Shown one piece after another: positions 1 to 5,090 of a stretch of 5,107 bases of DNA. Position 1 is the stretch's first letter. The number at the start of each line of letters is the position of its first letter. Source of the stretch: JAAYAN01 sp964437215 (GTDB lineage Bacteria > Bacteroidota > Ignavibacteria > Ignavibacteriales > Melioribacteraceae); NCBI GenBank assembly GCA_964437215.1, contig CAYTFZ010000148.1, forward strand, positions 1 through 5,107, in the 5' to 3' direction. A model generated the notes under the pieces. The model did not search any database. It had not been told where the DNA came from and saw only the letters and a list, made by a program, of their open reading frames with translations. The position numbers and the translations under genes are program-made.

Positions 1-179
1 GATTGATCGTAAACCAATCTGACTGTGAATGAAACACCTCCTGTTCCGCCTCCACTGCCAGTTCCTCCTGTTCCGCTAAATCCGCCACTTCCTGAATCTG
101 TTGGGGAAGAATCGTCACTGCAACCGGCGAAGATAGCTATTATAATTACAGATAATATTTGAATAAATAATTTTTTCAC
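1..179 (-). CDS. Lipoprotein with Gly/Ser/Thr-rich linker (partial, 3' end beyond window)
   Basis: The frame opens with GTG at 179-177 and runs off the left edge after 59 codons, so only the N-terminus is visible. It reads MKKLFIQILSVIIIAIFAGC: a Lys-Lys start, a hydrophobic stretch, then a lipobox (FAGC) with the lipidated Cys at residue 20. Residues 21-23 are SDD. Residues 30-48 are almost only Gly, Ser and Thr with one Phe, a flexible tether, followed by a beta-like stretch (VSFTVRLVYDQ) where the mature domain seems to begin. GTG is chosen because a good Shine-Dalgarno sequence (GAGG, about 6 bases upstream) precedes it and it gives a complete type II signal peptide. It starts 22 bases after the stop of the barrel gene upstream, so the two are probably co-transcribed. 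An Asp after the Cys is an inner-membrane retention signal in E. coli, but here residue 21 is Ser, and sorting rules differ in Bacteroidota-type bacteria. The function is unknown because the main domain is outside the window. Confidence 0.85.
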   Translation of the reverse strand, partial: MKKLFIQILSVIIIAIFAGCSDDSSPTDSGSGGFSGTGGTGSGGGTGGVSFTVRLVYDQ

Positions 180-201
180 TTTACACCTCGAATTTTTGAT
201 A

Positions 202-825
202 TTATAACTTGAATTTTAATGATGCGCCTAATTTTAATGTTAGAACGCTATTGCTTATTCCAGGGAAATTATAAGTATCTGTTAAAGGAATATATGCCAT
301 AAAATCACTTCCTAATATCATATCAGGAGAAATTTTGAAGTTATATCCCACACCTGTTGCAATATCAAATCTGATAGATTTTGTATCAAGACTCATTGCA
401 TTTACTTGAGGGGACTGACCTGAGGCTGTTTGAGTATTTTCACCACTTGAGTTAATTTTAACTCCAAACGATGGACCTGCAACCATATAGAAACCACTGA
501 ATTCTACTTTAAATAGCGGATCAATTGTTATATATGATAATGAAAGAGATGTTTCTGAAGTTACATTATTGCTTGTTTGTGAATTTGAAAAGCTCTTCAT
601 ATCGAATGCAGTTAAGTTTACAATCAAACCAATTCGTTCACTAAAAGAAACATCAAGTTGTCCGCCTATACCAATGCCTACTCCATTCCATGTTCCTGTT
701 AACCCTTTTTGATTATAAATATTCATATTGCCGGTTAATCTAGGACCAATTGCAATTTCCTGTGCAAATGTTACATTTAACAATGCAGCTGCAAATAACG
801 CGATAAATAATACTGATTTTTTCAT
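202..825 (-). CDS. Exported outer-membrane beta-barrel protein
   Basis: This is a 207-residue protein with a Sec signal peptide: MKKS, a hydrophobic core at residues 5-17, and probable signal peptidase I cleavage after Ala21 (TFA|QE). The mature part lacks hydrophobic helices. It consists of alternating polar/apolar strands separated by Gly, Asn and Ser turns, for example GIGIGGQLDVSF (about 50-61), FYMVAGPSFGVKI and the final LTLKLGASLKFKL. The length and the closing aromatic-containing strand fit the small 8-stranded outer-membrane barrels (PF13505/PF13568-like). It is therefore predicted to sit in the outer membrane, and its ligand or role cannot be read from the sequence. The ATG is supported by a strong Shine-Dalgarno sequence (AAAGGAGT) 5 bases upstream. 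That site lies in the 16-base gap after the preceding gene, implying one transcript, and the lipoprotein gene follows after 22 bases. A general structural or adhesion role is possible. The family assignment is by pattern only. Confidence 0.8.
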   Translation of the reverse strand: MKKSVLFIALFAAALLNVTFAQEIAIGPRLTGNMNIYNQKGLTGTWNGVGIGIGGQLDVSFSERIGLIVNLTAFDMKSFSNSQTSNNVTSETSLSLSYITIDPLFKVEFSGFYMVAGPSFGVKINSSGENTQTASGQSPQVNAMSLDTKSIRFDIATGVGYNFKISPDMILGSDFMAYIPLTDTYNFPGISNSVLTLKLGASLKFKL

Positions 826-841
826 ACTGTACTCCTTTAAT

Positions 842-1288
842 TTAGTTTGTGTTATTAATTAGATATTTTTGTGAAAACTGAAAGTTTTCATCGTTGTTTG
901 AAAATTTTCCGATAAAATTAAATTCCCATTCCTGCCCGCTATTTACTCCTTCGTAAGCAACTAAAAGCTGCCAGCTGCCTGCTTTATAAATGGTTTGTAA
1001 ATCGCTATTAATGGTTTCGTTAAAGTTTTTTACTGATAATTCAACTTTATCGATTTTTATATCCGAATGAGGTTTGAACCAAAACTCGGTAGTGTTCAAA
1101 TATTTCCTGCTTTCGTAATGGCACAATTCAATTTCAAAAATTTCTTTTATTTCAGATTCTTTTTTATAAGAATCGTCAGTAGTGAAAATTGATTTCTTCA
1201 TTTCACTGACCATACCCGAAATATTTTCTGATACTTTTTTAATCATCTTGATCAATTCAACTGTGAAATTTTTTTTAATTACTGACAT
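842..1288 (-). CDS. Unrecognised cytoplasmic protein, 148 aa, first gene of envelope cluster
   Basis: I do not recognise this protein. ATG at 1288-1286 is chosen over the in-frame TTG one codon upstream, because a weak purine patch (GAAAG) lies about 7 bases before the ATG. There is no signal peptide. The N-terminal third (to about residue 50) is Lys/Glu-rich and likely helical, with amphipathic runs such as ELIKMIKKVSENISGMVSEM. Residues from about 52 to 145 alternate in a beta-rich way, with four Trp/Phe-rich strands: EFWFKP, KVELSVKNF, GSWQLLVAYEG and EWEFNFIGKF. That suggests a small beta-sandwich or beta-barrel domain. A single Cys is present. The gene is followed at 16 bases by an outer-membrane barrel gene and then a lipoprotein gene, so it probably leads a three-gene operon. 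The lack of an export signal is odd beside two exported products. It could be a regulator, chaperone or cytosolic partner, but nothing in the sequence decides this. Confidence 0.75.
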   Translation of the reverse strand: MSVIKKNFTVELIKMIKKVSENISGMVSEMKKSIFTTDDSYKKESEIKEIFEIELCHYESRKYLNTTEFWFKPHSDIKIDKVELSVKNFNETINSDLQTIYKAGSWQLLVAYEGVNSGQEWEFNFIGKFSNNDENFQFSQKYLINNTN

Positions 1289-1347
1289 CAAATTGCTTTC
1301 AGTATTTGTGAAAAATGTCTGACGCCAAATTATTTTGCAGGAAAGGG

Positions 1348-1402
1348 GAAAACAACACTCGGAGGGTTACAAAAACACTCGTGCCACCCTACAAAAACAC
1401 TC
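1348..1402 (-). repeat. Three-copy 13-bp direct repeat, period 20-22 bp
   Basis: The 13-mer tacaaaaacactc occurs exactly at 1368-1380 and 1390-1402. A degenerate copy matching 10 of 13 lies at 1348-1360. On the minus strand it reads GAGTGTTTTTGTA. Starts are spaced 20 and 22 bp, about two turns of the helix, so all copies face the same side of the DNA. The spacers contain AGGGT (1363-1367) and ACCCT (1386-1390), which can pair across the middle copy. The array lies about 60-115 bases upstream of the start codon of the three-gene cluster, a plausible place for operator sites. That role is inferred, not shown. Confidence 0.55.
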
Positions 1403-1483
1403 AAAAATAAATTTATTGCGTTTTTAAGCGATTTTCGCAGGTTTCTAAATCAAGTTTTTTTATTGAAAAAAATATTTTGAGTG
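1398..1483. repeat. Distant 9-bp inverted repeat
   Basis: CACTCAAAA at 1398-1406 is matched by its reverse complement TTTTGAGTG at 1475-1483. The left arm overlaps the last copy of the 13-bp direct repeat, so the right arm carries the same GAGTG core in opposite orientation. The 68 bases between the arms are A/T-rich. It may be a further, inverted copy of the same recognition core, or chance in low-complexity DNA. Confidence 0.3.
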
Positions 1484-1500
1484 GGACTATTTAAATCCAA

Positions 1501-1532
1501 ATCCGCCATTAGAAAACAATATAATGGCGGAT
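1501..1532. repeat. Perfect 11-bp inverted repeat with 10-base loop
   Basis: ATCCGCCATTA (1501-1511) and TAATGGCGGAT (1522-1532) are exact reverse complements, separated by gaaaacaata. The RNA from either strand would form an 11-bp stem with a G/C core (CCGCC/GGCGG). It lies 87 bases past the stop of the TPR-HTH gene, so it may mark the 3' end of that transcript. Neither side has a proper T-run: the minus strand continues TTGGATTTAAATAG, so it is not a textbook intrinsic terminator. It could instead stabilise a 3' end, block readthrough, or serve as a dyad operator site. Confidence 0.6.
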
Positions 1533-1622
1533 CCATCAAAGCCGGACACGTCGACTAACAAAATAGCCAATAATAAAAGTTCGACCATAATCTTGATTGT
1601 TCTAATGACTATTTTGGGTTAA
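1524..1622 (+). CDS. Possible 32-residue membrane-tail small protein (doubtful)
   Basis: A plus-strand frame runs from ATG at 1524-1526 to TAA at 1620-1622. Residues 1-20 are hydrophilic (MADPSKPDTSTNKIANNKSS) and residues 21-32 are strongly hydrophobic (TIILIVLMTILG). This gives the look of a tiny tail-anchored peptide, or of the start of a larger single-pass protein such as the FliL type that has been cut off. It overlaps the 3' end of the TPR-HTH gene by 4 bases on the opposite strand. No Shine-Dalgarno sequence is visible, and the start codon is inside the right arm of the 11-bp inverted repeat, so it would be hidden in a hairpin. The hydrophobic tail is short for a full membrane span. 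It may be real, a remnant, or chance. Confidence 0.2.
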   Translation: MADPSKPDTSTNKIANNKSSTIILIVLMTILG

Positions 1623-3649
1623 ATATTTTGTACGGCTGAGTAGAGGTTTCCATTGCGATCGATGTTCAATTTTTTGCGGATTCTGGTGCGGGCTACTTCA
1701 ATGCTCTTAGTAGTTTGGTTTGTAATTTGGGAAATTTCTTTTGTGTTGAGGTTCATTTTTAAAAATGCGCAAATCTTTAATTCGCCCGAAGTCAAGTCGG
1801 GGCATTTTTCAGCAAGACGTTTATAAAAATCGGGGTGTACTTCTTCAAAGTGTTTAATAAAATCATCCCAGCCTCTTTCCTGATAGCTGCTTTCAAGAAG
1901 ATTTTTCAACTTGCGGAGTTCATTCCGTTCATTAACTCCTCCTTCAAAACAATTATCAATTGCAGTGGATATTTCCTCAAGAACTTTATTGTTCTGAGAA
2001 ATCATCATTGCTTTCGAAGTAAGTTCGCGGTTTTTTGTGTCAATCTGACTTTGCAGAAGATCAATTTTTCTGTTTAATTTCAACTGATTTCCTTCTTGCT
2101 CTTCGGCTTCTTTTTTCTTTTTCAGATAGAATTTCATCAACACAATTAATACAAGAATAACCAATAAAGTAAGAATAGCGAGTATGACATTTCTTTCCCT
2201 TATTTCTGATTCTGCTTGGAGGGCATTATTTTTTGCAGTCAATTTTTCATTCTGCAAACGTGCAAAGTTGTATTTAGCTTCTGTATCTTCAATAACTTTT
2301 ATTCTATCCCGATTTATCAAGCTGTCTTTTATCTCGGAATATTTTCTGAAATTTATTAGTGCGCCTTTTAAATCGCCTTTTTGTTCCAATATTTTGGAAA
2401 TTAACAAACTCGATTTTGCATACGAATCTGGAATATTCCTTTCGGATGAAATTGATTGAACATTTTTTGCCAATTCAAGAGCTTTATTTGCATCGCCGGT
2501 TTTAAAAATAATTTCAGCCATTTCCTGCTTTGCATTTGCCAAGCCTACCGTATCGCCAATTTCTTCTGCAGCCGAAAGAGCGCGGTTAAGATAAGTTAAT
2601 GTGTTTTCGTAATCTTTATTTTTTGAGAAATATTCCGAGATTATTACAAGCACTTCGGCTAACCTCGATTTATCTCCCACCAGATTTACAAGCTCAATAG
2701 TTTTGCTGATATATTTCAACGAGTTTTCTTTATCGTTAAGAGCAATGTATGTTTTTGCCATATTCGCGTACCGGGCAAGAAGCCGGTAGTTATCGTTGAT
2801 ATTTTCCGCAATTATCATCGATCTCTCAAAATAATCAAGCGCGCGTTTGTAATTTTTATATTTCAAATAAAATTCGCCGATGCTGTCCAAAACGTCCGAA
2901 ATATTTTGCTCCTCGCCGGTTTTATTGCAGAAATCGAGAGATGTTAAAAGCGAATTTATGGCTTTTTGGTAGTCTCCTGTTTGCATATAAAGGTTGCCAA
3001 GATTATTATAAACCACTGCGTTGTAATAATCGTCGCCTGTTTCTTTGGCAATGTCAAGCGCTTTATCGTAATGATGTTTCGAACTCCCCGGGTTTCCGCA
3101 TTCGCGATAGACAATCGCCATACCGATATGCGACCAGAAAACGCCATCCTCGTCTTCCATTTCTTTGTATATTTTAAGCGCGTTGCTGTAACACGCCAAA
3201 GCCGTGCTGTATTTCCCGTTTTCAAGATTTATTTCTGCAAGATTAAAATCGCAGATTGCAGTCAGCGAGTCTTCATCAACTTCTTTTGCATAACTCAGTG
3301 CTTTTTTAAAATAATCTGTTGAAAGGAAGAATTTATTCTGCTGCTGAAGAATTACTCCGGCTTTGCTTAGTACGTCAATTTTCTTCCTTAAAATATCCTT
3401 GTTATTTTTTATTTCGTCATCGCTTTTATCAATTATGTTTATTGCCCTGTTGTAATAAAAGAACGCCGAATCGCTGCTTATTACCTTAATTTTATCGCCT
3501 TTAACAGATAAATAATTAACTTGTTTTAGAAGTGAGTCGGCATCGGAGAACTGACCGTTTACAAAAACACCAGTTAAAAAAAGGAAGGATAGAAGAAAAA
3601 TCTTTTTCTTGTAGGATGAAATCGTATAAAATTCTGTCAGATACTGCAT
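1619..3649 (-). CDS. Membrane-spanning TPR protein with C-terminal LuxR-type HTH (one-component transcription regulator)
   Basis: This 676-residue protein has a clear domain order. Residues 14-33 are a Lys-rich start plus hydrophobic core ending VNGQ, a Sec signal or anchor. Residues 94-444 hold about nine tetratricopeptide repeats, recognisable as G-x-Y ... A-L-x-x-Y/F patterns such as LGNLYMQTGDYQKAI near 217-231. Residues 445-485 are a coiled coil, and 487-506 a membrane helix followed by KKKK. Residues 512-565 form a second coiled coil. The C-terminus is a LuxR/GerE-type winged-free HTH: PDLT at 617-620, then ELKICAFLKMNLNTKEIS, the recognition part around 645-656 and RIRKKL at 656-661. 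The topology puts the TPRs outside the cytoplasm and the HTH inside. No histidine-kinase H-box or ATP-binding domain is present, so it should act directly on DNA. Such TPR-HTH proteins are common in Bacteroidota and relatives, usually of unknown target. The ATG lacks a Shine-Dalgarno sequence, as is frequent there. The C-terminus looks complete. It is monocistronic, with 229 bases upstream. Confidence 0.9.
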   Translation of the reverse strand: MQYLTEFYTISSYKKKIFLLSFLFLTGVFVNGQFSDADSLLKQVNYLSVKGDKIKVISSDSAFFYYNRAINIIDKSDDEIKNNKDILRKKIDVLSKAGVILQQQNKFFLSTDYFKKALSYAKEVDEDSLTAICDFNLAEINLENGKYSTALACYSNALKIYKEMEDEDGVFWSHIGMAIVYRECGNPGSSKHHYDKALDIAKETGDDYYNAVVYNNLGNLYMQTGDYQKAINSLLTSLDFCNKTGEEQNISDVLDSIGEFYLKYKNYKRALDYFERSMIIAENINDNYRLLARYANMAKTYIALNDKENSLKYISKTIELVNLVGDKSRLAEVLVIISEYFSKNKDYENTLTYLNRALSAAEEIGDTVGLANAKQEMAEIIFKTGDANKALELAKNVQSISSERNIPDSYAKSSLLISKILEQKGDLKGALINFRKYSEIKDSLINRDRIKVIEDTEAKYNFARLQNEKLTAKNNALQAESEIRERNVILAILTLLVILVLIVLMKFYLKKKKEAEEQEGNQLKLNRKIDLLQSQIDTKNRELTSKAMMISQNNKVLEEISTAIDNCFEGGVNERNELRKLKNLLESSYQERGWDDFIKHFEEVHPDFYKRLAEKCPDLTSGELKICAFLKMNLNTKEISQITNQTTKSIEVARTRIRKKLNIDRNGNLYSAVQNI

Positions 3650-3878
3650 AAATATTACATTTATTTAACAAATGATGAATAATCAAAAAGAATTATCTTT
3701 TTAATATTTCAGTTATAAAATAATGTTTTTTTGTTTAAAAAATAAGAGGCGGTTATCATATTTTGAAAATAAAGTTGATGTTATAGAAAAGAGACTTTAT
3801 TAATGAACCGTCCACCCGTAGAAGACCATAACTACTTGATTAACGAAAATATCAAATTGAAACAAATAACTTATCTTT
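3650..3878. other. Spacer upstream of the TPR-HTH gene
   Basis: These 229 bases separate the four-helix membrane protein gene from the regulator gene and should carry the regulator's promoter. The sequence is strongly A/T-rich except around 3744-3756 and 3805-3835. No convincing -35/-10 or Bacteroidota-type TTTG/TANNTTTG pair was found. A T7/A6 run at 3726-3742 could fold into an A/T-only stem, too weak to call a terminator. A short plus-strand frame begins at 3803. Confidence 0.5.
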
Positions 3879-3910
3879 TTAAATTTTTATTTTTTTTACA
3901 AGCCATCTAA
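3803..3910 (+). CDS. Possible 35-residue small ORF (doubtful)
   Basis: A plus-strand frame runs from ATG at 3803 to TAA at 3908-3910. It begins MNRPPVEDHNYLINENIKLK and ends in a Phe/Leu-rich tail. The first ten codons are richer in G/C and look more coding-like than the surrounding spacer. The last 32 bases overlap, on the opposite strand, the 3' end of the four-helix membrane protein gene, whose Lys codons there create the Phe/Leu tail. A purine patch (GAAAAGAG) lies about 10 bases before the ATG, a poor Shine-Dalgarno match. It could be a small protein, a remnant of a lost gene, or chance. I do not recognise it. Confidence 0.15.
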   Translation: MNRPPVEDHNYLINENIKLKQITYLFKFLFFLQAI

Positions 3911-4280
3911 TTAAACTATAAAGAAGAATACAACCAAAGCAAATAATTAAGGAAATTATAAATGTCATTTGAGTAATTTGAAAGGTCTTAAAATCTGGAT
4001 TTAACAAATCTCCTGAATCAATACCCCAATTGGTATAACTTAATATATTTGAAAAAAGGATTATCTCAAGAATCCAAAATAAATAAGAAGATAATTTATG
4101 ATTACATATTTCCGAGTGAATTATTATTGTTAAGCTTATTATGAATGGGCATATTATTCCAGTAAAGATAAGCTCATCGGTCGGTAAATAGTTTTCTGCT
4201 GTATATCGCATATATAGAAAAACTGCATAAATTAATACAATTATAAAATTGATAAATAATATAAGTTTAGAAATTGTCAT
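3879..4280 (-). CDS. Small four-helix integral membrane protein of unknown function
   Basis: This 133-residue protein is mostly hydrophobic. Four likely membrane helices are at residues 5-24, 37-55, 65-81 and 103-124, ending in a basic tail (RWLVKKIKI). With an even number of spans, and Lys only at position 5 near the N-terminus, both ends are predicted on the cytoplasmic side. The longest loop (about 82-102) is polar and contains WGIDSGDLLNPDF, likely exposed to the periplasm. I see no catalytic motif and do not recognise the family. The start is well supported by a strong Shine-Dalgarno run (AGAAGGAA) ending about 4 bases before the ATG. It follows the PorT-like barrel gene after 93 bases on the same strand, so it could share a transcript or have its own promoter. 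Very A/T-rich codons agree with its neighbours. Candidate roles such as transporter accessory or immunity-type protein are not supported by anything visible. Confidence 0.75.
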   Translation of the reverse strand: MTISKLILFINFIIVLIYAVFLYMRYTAENYLPTDELIFTGIICPFIISLTIIIHSEICNHKLSSYLFWILEIILFSNILSYTNWGIDSGDLLNPDFKTFQITQMTFIISLIICFGCILLYSLIRWLVKKIKI

Positions 4281-4373
4281 TATTTCCTTCTTTTGGAAAG
4301 TGTTTATTTTATTCTGTCCAATTTACAATAATTTTCAGTCATCGAAAATCTCTTAGCTTATTAAATCTTTTTT

Positions 4374-4961
4374 TCAAAACTTTATCCCGGTTTTTATTTC
4401 AATAGTTGTATTTCTCAAATCACGTGTAGAATTTTTTGTTGCTCTTGTTAAATCCTTATTTATTGTAAACTCGAGAATTATTTTAAAAGGAGCTGAAATT
4501 TTAATCTCTCCGCCGATGCCCGCAAGTAAACCGAAAGTTACTTTTTCGTAATTCTCTTTTGCTATGCTACTTGATAGGAAATAATTATTAGCTATTCCAC
4601 CAATCAAATAAGTGTTGTTAGCAGAAATAGCTCCTGAAATTCTAAGTCTTCCAAATGCTAAAATGCTCAGGTACTCCAACTTATTATTGCTACTGCTCTG
4701 ATAGCTTCCATTCGTAGGAGAAGTTAAATTTGAACTATAACCTTTTTGAACATATGATAATTCTGAAGTAATTGAAATATTTTCCCACGAAACCACATCT
4801 TTACTCATTCCGAAACTTAGTCCCAGTCGAGGCGCTTGATTGTTGACTTGAAATGCGACAACACTGCCAAATTTTATAGCGGTATTCTCAAATACTTGAG
4901 CGTTTGTATTAACAATATAAGTAACTAGAAATAATACGGCATAAATAAACAATTTTCTCAT
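4374..4961 (-). CDS. PorT-like outer-membrane beta-barrel protein
   Basis: This 195-residue exported protein begins MRKLFIYAVLFLVTYIVNTNA, with probable signal peptidase I cleavage after Ala21, leaving Gln at the mature N-terminus. The rest is strand-turn-strand without helices. Features match the PorT/OMP_b-brl_2 pattern (PF13568): an early Gly-rich strand (IKFGSVVAF), the ITSELSYVQKGYSSN segment (E-L-x-Y-x-Q-K-G-Y, about 64-78), then LEYLSILAFGRLRI where the family usually has Y-L-x-I-P. A central LLAGIGGEIKI strand follows, and the protein ends in Phe (IEIKTGIKF), the classic barrel-insertion signal. It is predicted to sit in the outer membrane. Despite the family name, nothing links it to the type IX secretion protein PorT itself. 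The ATG has no Shine-Dalgarno sequence. Instead, a five-codon frame ends in TGA overlapping it (ATGA). The next gene is 93 bases downstream. Its identity as a barrel is fairly sure; its specific role is unknown. Confidence 0.8.
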   Translation of the reverse strand: MRKLFIYAVLFLVTYIVNTNAQVFENTAIKFGSVVAFQVNNQAPRLGLSFGMSKDVVSWENISITSELSYVQKGYSSNLTSPTNGSYQSSSNNKLEYLSILAFGRLRISGAISANNTYLIGGIANNYFLSSSIAKENYEKVTFGLLAGIGGEIKISAPFKIILEFTINKDLTRATKNSTRDLRNTTIEIKTGIKF

Positions 4962-4972
4962 AATTGAAGCAT

Positions 4973-5041
4973 CTATAGTTTATGCAATTTTGCAAATAAT
5001 GCTAAATGATAAAACGAGTAAAAGATACAATAATTTTTCAC
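4973..5041 (-). CDS. Possible 22-residue leader peptide (doubtful)
   Basis: The frame starts at GTG (5041-5039) and ends with TAG at 4975-4973, encoding a peptide that begins MKNYCIFYSFYHLALF and ends KLHKL. A purine-rich AAGGAAGGG lies about 9 bases upstream, one of the better Shine-Dalgarno-like sites in the window. Its stop abuts the five-codon frame ATG CTT CAA TTA TGA (4972-4958), whose TGA overlaps the barrel gene's ATG. The chain could couple translation into a gene that lacks its own ribosome site. It has no recognisable similarity, and chance is a real alternative. Confidence 0.2.
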   Translation of the reverse strand: MKNYCIFYSFYHLALFAKLHKL

Positions 5042-5084
5042 TATTTTTTACCCTTCCTTAAACTTACTGTTTATATATTTATGT

Positions 5085-5090
5085 ATTATA
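5085..5090 (-). promoter_or_regulatory. Candidate -10 box for the PorT-like barrel gene
   Basis: The minus strand reads TATAAT at 5090-5085, a perfect match to the sigma-70 -10 hexamer, about 125 bases before the barrel gene's ATG and just upstream of the small leader frame. A -35 element at normal spacing would fall outside the window, so this cannot be completed. In such A/T-rich DNA a lone TATAAT is weak evidence, and Bacteroidota-type promoters use a different -7 motif. Confidence 0.25.

Larger units (their letters stand above)
1289..1618. other. Gene-poor spacer between the regulator gene and the envelope cluster
   Basis: No convincing long gene lies here on either strand. The stretch holds three things. 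Near 1348-1402 are three copies of a 13-bp direct repeat. At 1501-1532 is a perfect inverted repeat. From 1524 to 1622 is a short plus-strand frame. The middle (about 1400-1490) is very A/T-rich, with a 10-bp palindrome at 1407-1416 (ATAAATTTAT) and a small gcga/tcgc stem at 1428-1438. The part nearest 1288 should hold the promoter and leader of the three-gene cluster, but I see no convincing -35/-10 pair. Minus-strand frame continuity from the 148-residue gene extends upstream to a stop at 1369-1367, without a good start codon. Confidence 0.7.

Noticed and set aside
1559..1616. 8-bp inverted repeat CAAAATAG / CTATTTTG
   Set aside because: The arms are short, A/T-rich and 42 bases apart; no better than expected by chance.
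1289..1620. CRISPR array or transposon interpretation of the repeats
   Set aside because: Only three short copies with 7-9 base spacers, no transposase or cas gene, and no terminal repeats flanked by target duplications were seen.
1835..2459. Plus-strand open frames of 80 and 91 codons
   Set aside because: They lie wholly inside the well-supported TPR-HTH gene on the opposite strand, have no ribosome site or recognisable domain, and reflect its codon bias.
2941..3322. Overlapping frames of 78, 89 and 118 codons on both strands
   Set aside because: All are shadows of the TPR region of the regulator gene; the peptides look non-biological and compete with a strong domain match.
3726..3742. T7-GTTT-A6 run as a terminator
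   Set aside because: The stem would be A/T only with no G/C core, so it is too weak to call an intrinsic terminator.
3693..3882. 12-bp direct repeat TTATCTTTTTAA at 3693-3704 and 3871-3882
   Set aside because: It is almost pure A/T in A/T-rich DNA, one copy overlaps the end of a gene, and there is no element between the copies. Chance explains it.
4304..4342. 12-codon minus-strand frame (MTENYCKLDRIK) between the barrel and membrane protein genes
   Set aside because: It is very short, with no ribosome site, and a chance frame in a 93-base spacer.
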